64,000 nt of DNA, taken from RBG-16-66-20 sp040752005. GTDB taxonomy: Bacteria; Pseudomonadota; Gammaproteobacteria; Burkholderiales; SG8-39. Each line of letters starts with the position of its first letter. The first letter of the stretch is position 1. The notes beneath the pieces are model-generated. The model was not told where the DNA came from, did no database searches, and saw only the letters and a list, made by a program, of their open reading frames with translations. Where the stretch lies: NCBI GenBank assembly GCA_040752005.1, contig JBFMFX010000011.1, forward strand, positions 1 through 64,000, in the 5' to 3' direction. The position numbers and the translations under genes are program-made. Shown one piece after another: positions 57,965 to 64,000 of this stretch.

Positions 57965-58978
57965 TCAATGCCGGATGCACACCTTGCCGAAGTGCGCGCC
58001 GCTTTTCAGATACGCCAGCGCCTCCTTCAGTTCCTCGAACGCGAACACGCGATCCACGACCGGTTGGAGCCGGTGCTGGCCGATCGCGCGCGCCATCGCC
58101 TCGAAGCCGTCGCGGTGGCCGACGGTGATGCCCTGAAGGCGCACCTGCCGCGTCACCACCAGTCCGAGCGGCGCCGATAGCCTGCCGCCGGAGAGCACGC
58201 CGATCATCGAGAGCGTGCCGCCGGGCCGGATGCAGCGCAGCGACTGTTCGAGCGTTTTCTCGCCCCCCAGCTCCACGATGTGGTCGTAGCCCCGGCCGCC
58301 GGTGATCTCGCGGGTGGCGCGGTACCACTCGGGCGTCTTGGCGTAGTTGATCGCCGCGTCGGCGCCCATCGCCTTCACCCGCGCGATCTTGTCGTCGCTG
58401 GAGGAGATCACGGTGACGTGCGCGCCGAGAAGCTTCGCGAACTGAAGCGCGAAAAGCGCGACGCCGCCGGTGCCCTGGACGAGGACCCTCGCGCCCGGGC
58501 CGAGGTTGCCGTAGGTGACGATCGCGCTCCAGGCGGTGAGCGCGGCGCAGGGCAGGGTCGCCGCCTGCTCGTCGGTGAGGTGCTCCGGAACGCGGCAGAC
58601 GCCGTCCTCGGGCAGCACCATGTACTCCGCCATGGTGCCGTCCAGAGGGCCCCCGAGCGTCTTCGTCAGCCGCTCGAGCGAGGGTTCGCCGCCGATCCAG
58701 TCCTGGTTGAAGAGGGGGCAGACGCGCTCGCCCGGCTTCACGCGACTGACCCCCGGCCCGCACTCGATCACCTCGCCGACACCGTCGGAAAGCGGGATCA
58801 GCGGCAGCGTCCCGGTGAACGAGCCGTAGCCCCGGTTGGGCACGACGAGATCGCGGTAGTTGAGCGAAGCGGCTTTCATTTTCAGCAGCACCTGGCCGGG
58901 AGCCGGCTTCGGATCCGGCCGGGTGGCGAGCGTCAGGTGCTCCAACCCCCAGTCGTCCTGGATCTGAAAGACTTTCAT
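57965..58978 (-). CDS. Zinc-type or quinone-reductase-like MDR alcohol dehydrogenase
   Basis: A 337-residue medium-chain dehydrogenase/reductase. NAD(P) motif VLVQGTGGVALFALQFAKLLGAHVTV is at about residues 168-192. Catalytic-type parts: SLNYRDLVVPNRGYG, and PLSDGVGEVIECGPGV. The catalytic zinc Cys of true ADHs (GHE motif) is replaced by DGVGEV, so it is probably a zinc-independent reductase. Convergent with the ligase gene; divergent from hcrC. Substrate unknown; the context hints at ring-derived intermediates. Confidence 0.82.
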   Translation of the reverse strand: MKVFQIQDDWGLEHLTLATRPDPKPAPGQVLLKMKAASLNYRDLVVPNRGYGSFTGTLPLIPLSDGVGEVIECGPGVSRVKPGERVCPLFNQDWIGGEPSLERLTKTLGGPLDGTMAEYMVLPEDGVCRVPEHLTDEQAATLPCAALTAWSAIVTYGNLGPGARVLVQGTGGVALFALQFAKLLGAHVTVISSSDDKIARVKAMGADAAINYAKTPEWYRATREITGGRGYDHIVELGGEKTLEQSLRCIRPGGTLSMIGVLSGGRLSAPLGLVVTRQVRLQGITVGHRDGFEAMARAIGQHRLQPVVDRVFAFEELKEALAYLKSGAHFGKVCIRH

Positions 58979-59014
58979 GGCGCGATTGTATGGTGTAGAG
59001 TCGCCGGAGGCGAA

Positions 59015-59033
59015 TTGTTTGGGGCCCAAACAA
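59015..59033. promoter_or_regulatory. Perfect 19-base inverted repeat just before the hcrC start
   Basis: TTGTTTGGG, one central G, then CCCAAACAA form a perfect palindrome ending one base before the ATG at 59034. It lies in the short divergent region between the dehydrogenase and the reductase genes, so it is a candidate operator for a regulator of the hcr operon. It is also able to form a hairpin that would cover the start codon region of the mRNA. Confidence 0.6.
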
Positions 59034-59585
59034 ATGAACGCGGCGACGGAAAGGGCGGTGCGGCTGCGGCGCAAGATGCAGGCGCGCCTGCGTGTGAACG
59101 GCGAGGAGGTGGAGGTCTCGTTCGCGCCGTACAAGACGCTGCTCGAGGTGCTGCGCGAGGACCTCGGCCTCACCGGTACCAAGCACGGCTGCGAGCTGGG
59201 CGAATGCGGCGCCTGCGCGGTGCTGGTGGACGGCGAGCCGCAGCTTTCCTGCCTCGTGCTCGCGCTGGAATGCGACAGGCGCAGTGTCGAGACGGTGGAG
59301 GGACTGGCGCGCGGCGGCGAGCTGCACCCGCTGCAGGCCGCGTTCGCCGACCTCGGCGCCGCGCAGTGCGGCTACTGCACGCCGGGCATCCTGATGACGG
59401 CGAAGGCGCTCCTTGCGCGCGAGCCGAACCCCTCGCGCGAGCGGATCAGGGAAGCGATCTCGGGCAACCTCTGCCGCTGCACCGGCTACGAGCAGATTTT
59501 CGAGGCCATCGAGGAGGCGGCGAAGAGGATGGGCGGCGAGCCGGGCGCCGTCCGGCCGCCGCATGGCGAAGGAGAGCCGACATGA
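59034..59585 (+). CDS. hcrC: 4-hydroxybenzoyl-CoA reductase, [2Fe-2S] gamma subunit
   Basis: A subunit of about 183 residues with two [2Fe-2S] clusters: plant-type HGCELGECGACAVLVDG (Cys53, 58, 61) plus LSC (73), and the second QCGYCTPG...GNLCRCTGY. The start is uncertain: ATG 59034 has no good ribosome binding site nearby, ATG 59076 (MQARLRVNG) is nearer the conserved beginning, and an in-frame ATG at 58977 also exists. The xanthine-oxidase-family small subunit passes electrons to the molybdenum site. It overlaps the next gene by 4 bases. Confidence 0.9.
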   Translation: MNAATERAVRLRRKMQARLRVNGEEVEVSFAPYKTLLEVLREDLGLTGTKHGCELGECGACAVLVDGEPQLSCLVLALECDRRSVETVEGLARGGELHPLQAAFADLGAAQCGYCTPGILMTAKALLAREPNPSRERIREAISGNLCRCTGYEQIFEAIEEAAKRMGGEPGAVRPPHGEGEPT

Positions 59586-62005
59586 AGGTGATCGGCAAAC
59601 CGCGCCGGCGCGTGGACGGGCGGGCGAAGGTCACCGGCCAGACGCGTTTCGCCGACGACATCATTCTCCCGCGGATGGCGCACTGCCGGCTGCTGCGCTC
59701 GCCGCATCCGCACGCCGAGATCGTCGCGGTGGACGTCGCGCGCGCGCAAAAGCTTCCCGGGGTGTATCTCGTGCTCACCGGCGAAGCGTTCCCGGTTTCC
59801 TTCGGCATCATGCCGGTCGCGCAGGACGAGTATCCGCTCGCGCGCGGCAAGGTGCGCTACGTCGGCGACCCGGTCGCGGCGGTCGTCGCCCGCGACGAGC
59901 AGACCTGCACCGAGGCGCTCGAACTGATCGAGGTGAAGTACCGGCCGCTAGCGACGATCGCAAGCCCCGCCGAGGCGCTGGCGACGCCCGAGCCGCGCAT
60001 CCACGACTACGGCCCTCAGGGCAACATCCATCGCCTGCAGGCCTACGAGTTCGGCGACGTCGAGGAGGCACTCGCGCGCTCCGATTACGTCTTCGAGGAC
60101 GTGTTCTTCTACCAGGGTAGCACGCACCTGGCGATGGAGCAGCACGCCTCGGTCGCGGTGCCGGAGGGCGAGGGCGGCGTGCTGCTGTATTCGAGCACGC
60201 AGAACCCGCACTACCTGCACCGGCAGCTCGCGCGCGTGCTCGAACTGCCCGCCTCGCGGGTGCGTGTGGTCGCGATGCCCAACGGCGGCGGCTTCGGCGG
60301 CAAGTGCGATCCGGCCAACCACGAGATGGTGGTGGCGAAGGCGGCGCTCCTGCTCGGCCGGCCGGTGAAGATCTGCCTCAACCGCGAGGAGGTGTTTTAC
60401 CTGCACCGCGGGCGGCACCCGGTGCTCATGAGGTTTCGCACCGGAGTGACGAAGGATGGGCGGCTCACCGGCGTGCACCTTCAGACGCTGCTCGACGGCG
60501 GCGCCTACGGGTCACACGGACCGGCGAGCACTTTTTACACCGGCGTGCTGACGACCACGACGTACGAGCTGCCGCGGTTCAAGTTCGAGGCCTGCCGCAC
60601 CTTTACCAACAAGCCGCCCTGCGGCCCCAAGCGCGGCCACGGCACGCCGCAACCGCGCTTCGGGCAGGAAGTGCAGCTGGACAAGATCGCCGAAAAGCTG
60701 GGGCTCGACCCGGCGGAGCTTCGCCTTCGCATCGCGGCGAAGCCCGATTCGCTCACCGCCAACTGGCTGCGCATCGGCTCGACCGGCCTTGCCGAGTGCA
60801 TCCGGCAGGTGGTCGAGCGCTCCGGATGGAAGGACAAGTTCCGCAAGCTCCCCGAGGGGCGCGGCGTCGGCATCGCCTGCAGCGCCTATATGTGCGGCGC
60901 GGGGCTGCCGATCTACTGGAACAAGATGCCGCACTCGGGTGTGCAGCTGCTCGCCGACCGCAGCGGACAGGTGACCGCGTTCTGCGGTGCAACCGAGATC
61001 GGGCAAGGCTCGGACGACGTGCTCGCGGCGATCGTTGCCGAGGTGCTCGGCATCGCGCCCGAGGATGTGCGCGTGCTCACCGGCGATACGGGCCTGACGC
61101 CGGTGGATCTCGGCTCCTATTCGAGCCGCGTCACCGTGATGATGGGAAATGCCGCGATCCGCGCGGCCGAGCAGTTGAAGGCGCGGATCGCCGAGGCGGT
61201 GTCCGAGCAGCTCGGCGTCGCGCCGCACCGCGTCGAGTTCGCGGGCGGGCGCGTGTTCGTCGCCGGCGATCCGTCCAGGGCGATGGCGTTCCGCGAAGCG
61301 GTCGAATTCGCGGAGGCGAAGTTCGGAACGCTCGGGAGCGTGGGATCGTACTCGCCGCCCAAGCCCCCCGGCCGGTACAAGGGCGCCGGCGTAGGACCGT
61401 CGCCCGCGTATTCCTATTCGGCCTGCGTGGTCGAAGTCGAGGTGGACAAGGCGACCGGCTGGATTTCGGTACCGAGAATCTGGATCGCGCACGACATCGG
61501 CCGCGTCATCAACCCGGTGCTCGCGCGCGGGCAGGTGGTGGGAGGCGTGTACATGGGCCTTGCGGAGGCGCTGATGGAGGAGCAGGCGTTCCGGCGCCTG
61601 CCCCCCAGGCTCTCCGGCGCGCTCGTGCACCGCATCCCGTCGCTCCTCGAATACAAGAGCCCGACCTCGCTCGACATGCCCGAGGTGGAGACGATCTTTG
61701 TCGAGGAGCCGGATCCGAACTGTCCGTTCGGCGCGAAGGAAGTCGGGCAGGGGCCGCTGCTCCCGGTTCCGCCGGCGGTGGCGAACGCGATCTACGACGC
61801 CGTGGGCGTGCGCATTGACGAGCTGCCGATCACCCCGGACAAGGTGCTGCGCGCGCTGGAGCTGAAGGCGCAGGGGAAAACTCCGCGCGTCGGGCCCGAG
61901 TCCTTCCCGGCGGTGCCCTATCCGAAGCCGGTCGTGGTGCCGCCGCCATGGGAAGGCGGCGATGGCAACGAGGTGAAACGCTATGATGCGGCTGCCGTGG
62001 TTTGA
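59582..62005 (+). CDS. hcrA: 4-hydroxybenzoyl-CoA reductase, molybdenum alpha subunit
   Basis: An 807-residue xanthine-oxidase-family large subunit. Cofactor motifs: PNGGGFGGKCDPANHE, GCRTFTNKPPCG-type region, ATEIGQGSDDVLAAIVAEVLG, and the C-terminal GAKEVGQGPLLPVPPAVANAIYDAVG. RIWIAHDIGRVINP is the late pterin contact. It catalyses reductive removal of the para-hydroxyl from 4-hydroxybenzoyl-CoA at molybdopterin. The Phe commonly preceding the glycine pair (RGFGTPQ) is His here (RGHGTPQ). It overlaps hcrB by 23 bases. Confidence 0.92.
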   Translation: MKVIGKPRRRVDGRAKVTGQTRFADDIILPRMAHCRLLRSPHPHAEIVAVDVARAQKLPGVYLVLTGEAFPVSFGIMPVAQDEYPLARGKVRYVGDPVAAVVARDEQTCTEALELIEVKYRPLATIASPAEALATPEPRIHDYGPQGNIHRLQAYEFGDVEEALARSDYVFEDVFFYQGSTHLAMEQHASVAVPEGEGGVLLYSSTQNPHYLHRQLARVLELPASRVRVVAMPNGGGFGGKCDPANHEMVVAKAALLLGRPVKICLNREEVFYLHRGRHPVLMRFRTGVTKDGRLTGVHLQTLLDGGAYGSHGPASTFYTGVLTTTTYELPRFKFEACRTFTNKPPCGPKRGHGTPQPRFGQEVQLDKIAEKLGLDPAELRLRIAAKPDSLTANWLRIGSTGLAECIRQVVERSGWKDKFRKLPEGRGVGIACSAYMCGAGLPIYWNKMPHSGVQLLADRSGQVTAFCGATEIGQGSDDVLAAIVAEVLGIAPEDVRVLTGDTGLTPVDLGSYSSRVTVMMGNAAIRAAEQLKARIAEAVSEQLGVAPHRVEFAGGRVFVAGDPSRAMAFREAVEFAEAKFGTLGSVGSYSPPKPPGRYKGAGVGPSPAYSYSACVVEVEVDKATGWISVPRIWIAHDIGRVINPVLARGQVVGGVYMGLAEALMEEQAFRRLPPRLSGALVHRIPSLLEYKSPTSLDMPEVETIFVEEPDPNCPFGAKEVGQGPLLPVPPAVANAIYDAVGVRIDELPITPDKVLRALELKAQGKTPRVGPESFPAVPYPKPVVVPPPWEGGDGNEVKRYDAAAVV

Positions 62006-62993
62006 ATATCGCTCGCCGCGCACGGTCGCGGAGGCGGCGGCGATCCTCGCGGGCGAAGGCCCGGAGGCGATGCTGCTCGCGGGCGGCACGGACCTCCTGC
62101 CGAACATGAAGCGCCGGCACCAGACGCCGCGCGTTCTGGTGTCGCTGCGGCGCGTCGAGGACCTGAAGAAGATTTCCAACGGCGACGCGCTCACGCTTGG
62201 CGCCGGCCTCACGCTCACCGAGGTGGTGCGCGAGCCGCGCACGCCCACCGGCCTGCGGCAAGCCGCGGCGCAGGTGGCGACCGTGCATCTGCGCAACATG
62301 GGCACGCTCGGCGGCAACCTCTGTCTCGACACCCGCTGCACCTACTACAACCAGAACTACGAGTGGCGCAAGGCGATCGACTTCTGCCTGAAGAAGGACG
62401 GTGAGACCTGCTGGGTCGCCACCGCGAGCAAGCGCTGCGTCGCGGTTTCGTCCACCGACACCGCGCCGGCGCTGATCGCACTGGGCGCGAAAGCGCGGCT
62501 TGTCGGGGCGGCGGGCGAGCGCGAGATTCCGCTCGAAGCGCTCTACCACAACGACGGGATCGAGTACCTGACCCGCAAACCGGACGAAGTGCTCACCGCA
62601 GTCCGGATCCCAGCGGGCTGGAAGAGCACTTACTGGAAGCTGCGCCGGCGCGGCGCGTTCGACTTTCCGGTGCTCGGAGTCGCCGCCGCGGCGAAGTTCG
62701 CGCCCGACGGCACGGTGATCGAGGCGAGGATCGCGCTCGGCGCCGCTGCCTCGCGTCCGTTTCTCGTCGCGACAGCGGGCGAGTTCCTCGCCGGCAGGAA
62801 GCTCGCCGACGATGTGATTGCCGAAGCGGCGAGCATGGTCGCCTCGCGCGCCAAGCCGATGGACAACACGGATCTCGACCTGTACTGGCGCAAGGAAGTC
62901 GCCGACGATCTCGCGGCGTACGCGCTGAAGGAGCTCCGCGGCGACGACATGCGGGCGACGCGGCTGCGCTTTGCGCGCTACCTGCCGGGATAG
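61983..62993 (+). CDS. hcrB: 4-hydroxybenzoyl-CoA reductase, FAD and [4Fe-4S] beta subunit
   Basis: A 336-residue FAD subunit (LLAGGTDLLPNMK, NMGTLGGNLCLDTRC). The diagnostic part is residues 114-152: Cys119, Cys135, Cys143 and Cys152 with spacing C-x15-C-x7-C-x8-C. This is the insertion carrying an extra [4Fe-4S] cluster that distinguishes 4-hydroxybenzoyl-CoA reductase from other xanthine-oxidase relatives. It allows electron entry from a low-potential donor. All other parts are of normal length. Confidence 0.94.
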   Translation: MMRLPWFEYRSPRTVAEAAAILAGEGPEAMLLAGGTDLLPNMKRRHQTPRVLVSLRRVEDLKKISNGDALTLGAGLTLTEVVREPRTPTGLRQAAAQVATVHLRNMGTLGGNLCLDTRCTYYNQNYEWRKAIDFCLKKDGETCWVATASKRCVAVSSTDTAPALIALGAKARLVGAAGEREIPLEALYHNDGIEYLTRKPDEVLTAVRIPAGWKSTYWKLRRRGAFDFPVLGVAAAAKFAPDGTVIEARIALGAAASRPFLVATAGEFLAGRKLADDVIAEAASMVASRAKPMDNTDLDLYWRKEVADDLAAYALKELRGDDMRATRLRFARYLPG

Positions 62994-63003
62994 GGTTTCC
63001 CGG

Positions 63004-63225
63004 TCAATCGAGCGCGCAGGCGCCGGGGCCGCCAGGATGCCCGCAGGTGGCGCACGGACCGCCGGCGGGGGCCGGCTCGGCCTCGGCACCCGCGGTGGCG
63101 AACACCGAGAGCTTTTTCTCCAGCTCGGTCGCGCCGCAGGACGGGCACTCGGGCGCGGAACCCGAACGCACCAGCGTCTCGAACTCTTCGCCACAACCGC
63201 GGCACACGTATTCGTAGATCGGCAT
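63004..63225 (-). CDS. FmdB-family zinc-ribbon protein
   Basis: A 73-residue protein: YEYVCRGCGEEFE and CPSCGATELEKKL make a zinc ribbon, followed by a Gly/Pro tail with a second CATCG. FmdB-type ribbons are small regulators or assembly factors of unclear role. It is convergent with hcrB and divergent from asnS. Confidence 0.85.
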   Translation of the reverse strand: MPIYEYVCRGCGEEFETLVRSGSAPECPSCGATELEKKLSVFATAGAEAEPAPAGGPCATCGHPGGPGACALD

Positions 63226-63274
63226 CGGTCGTTTCCTCGGCCTGTAAGTTTACACTTCGCCCGTGCGAAAGAGG

Positions 63275-64000
63275 ATGAGCGTCAGGGAAGTGCTCGCCGG
63301 GCGCGCGCCCGCCGGCGAGCTGGTCGTGGTTCGGGGCTGGGTGCGCACGCGGCGCGACTCGAAGGCGGGGATCTCCTTCATCCACCTCTCCGACGGTTCG
63401 TGCCTGGCGCCGCTCCAGATCGTCGCGCCCGGGACACTCGCCAACTACGCCGCCGAGGTGCTGCGCCTCACCGCCGGCTGCGCGATCGAGGCCGAGGGGG
63501 CGATCGTGCCTTCACCGGCGAAGGGACAGCCGTTCGAGATGCAGGCGGCGGCGGTCAGGGTGGTGGGCTGGGTCGAGGATCCGGACACCTATCCGATCCA
63601 GCCCAAGCCGCACACGCTGGAGTTCCTGCGCGAAGTGGCGCACCTGCGGCCGCGCACGAATGTGATCGGAGCGGTGACGCGCGTGCGCCATACGCTCGCG
63701 CAGGCGATTCACCGGTTCTTTCACGAGCGCGGATTTTTCTGGGTGAACGCGCCGATCATCACCACCTCGGACGCCGAAGGCGCGGGGGCGCTGTTTCGCG
63801 TCTCGACGCTCGATCTCGCCAACCTGCCGCGCCGGCCGGACGGCGGCGTGGATTTCGCGCAGGACTTCTTCGGGCGCGAGGCCTTTCTCACTGTCTCGGG
63901 GCAGTTGAACGTCGAGGCCTACTGCCTTGCGCTGTCGAAGGTCTACACCTTCGGCCCGACGTTCCGCGCCGAGAACTCGAACACCAGCCGGCATCTCGCC
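63275..64000 (+). CDS. asnS: Asparagine-tRNA ligase AsnRS, 5' part (runs off the window)
   Basis: The first 242 residues of AsnRS: the OB-fold anticodon domain (ELVVVRGWVRTRRDSKAGISFIHLSDG), then the class II core with motif 1 (RHTLAQAIHRFFHERGFFWVNAPIITTSDAEGAG) and the start of motif 2 (VYTFGPTFRAENSNTSRHL). A GTG at 63263 would add four residues; AAAGAGG before ATG 63275 favours the latter. The missing C-terminus lies beyond the window. Confidence 0.95.
   Translation, partial: MSVREVLAGRAPAGELVVVRGWVRTRRDSKAGISFIHLSDGSCLAPLQIVAPGTLANYAAEVLRLTAGCAIEAEGAIVPSPAKGQPFEMQAAAVRVVGWVEDPDTYPIQPKPHTLEFLREVAHLRPRTNVIGAVTRVRHTLAQAIHRFFHERGFFWVNAPIITTSDAEGAGALFRVSTLDLANLPRRPDGGVDFAQDFFGREAFLTVSGQLNVEAYCLALSKVYTFGPTFRAENSNTSRHLA

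Overview
The window is very GC-rich, densely packed chromosomal DNA from a betaproteobacterium, probably near Burkholderiales/Rhodocyclales. This is inferred from the isc operon architecture (iscR-S-U-A-hscB-hscA-fdx-iscX preceded by suhB, trmJ and cysE), a Bug-type periplasmic receptor, a BoxR regulator with a shikimate-kinase-like domain, and the betaproteobacterial flavour of most proteins. No rRNA, tRNA, CRISPR array, transposase or phage gene was recognised, and no gene-free stretch exceeds 300 bases.

Layout. 1-6.5 kb: a redoxin, an internally deleted TGS-domain GTPase, a secreted cupin, a GFA-family protein, a class III adenylate cyclase with TolB-like and TPR-like parts, an amidase and a VOC protein. 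6.5-15.0 kb: a plus-strand gene string with a TPP-dependent enzyme, a cobalt-type nitrile hydratase/thiocyanate hydrolase whose beta chain is split into two genes, the 5-oxoprolinase genes pxpB, pxpC and pxpA, an old-yellow-enzyme reductase and an inositol-monophosphatase/ADP-ribosylglycohydrolase fusion. 15.2-18.5 kb: katG divergent from oxyR. 18.5-21.5 kb: a minus-strand group (Bug receptor, Hsp33, Rieske oxygenase, thioesterase) in which three of four genes carry lesions or lost key residues. 21.5-25.2 kb: envelope and redox proteins. 25.2-30.7 kb: a branched-chain-type ABC transporter (livFGMH plus receptor) divergent from a MarR regulator, followed by a scar joining the start of a feruloyl-CoA synthetase gene to the end of an amidohydrolase gene. 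30.7-40 kb: rtcB, a secreted intradiol dioxygenase-like protein, a YbbN-like thioredoxin, fdxA, tatD, mutS, a diguanylate cyclase, suhB, trmJ. 40-46.5 kb: cysE and the complete isc operon with a clear IscR site. 46.5-51.6 kb: stress and envelope genes (msrA, a parvulin, bolA-like, yciB, AhpD-like, ankyrin). 51.2-63 kb: an aromatic acid island with boxR-boxC-boxB, flavodoxin, a benzoate-CoA-ligase-type enzyme and hcrCAB for 4-hydroxybenzoyl-CoA reductase. The window ends inside asnS.

How the genes work together. The aromatic island can be read as one route: the ligase makes benzoyl-CoA or 4-hydroxybenzoyl-CoA, HcrABC removes the para-hydroxyl to give benzoyl-CoA, BoxB epoxidises it and BoxC opens the ring, with BoxR sensing benzoyl-CoA. 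BoxA, the reductase partner of BoxB, is not in the window. The nitrile hydratase/5-oxoprolinase string looks like a second catabolic unit for a nitrile or cyclic amide whose substrate cannot be read from sequence. Several genes (GTPase, Bug receptor, Rieske oxygenase, fcs/amidohydrolase, DUF1127-like) are damaged, mostly by internal deletions, which suggests active gene loss or, for the small indels, possible sequencing error.
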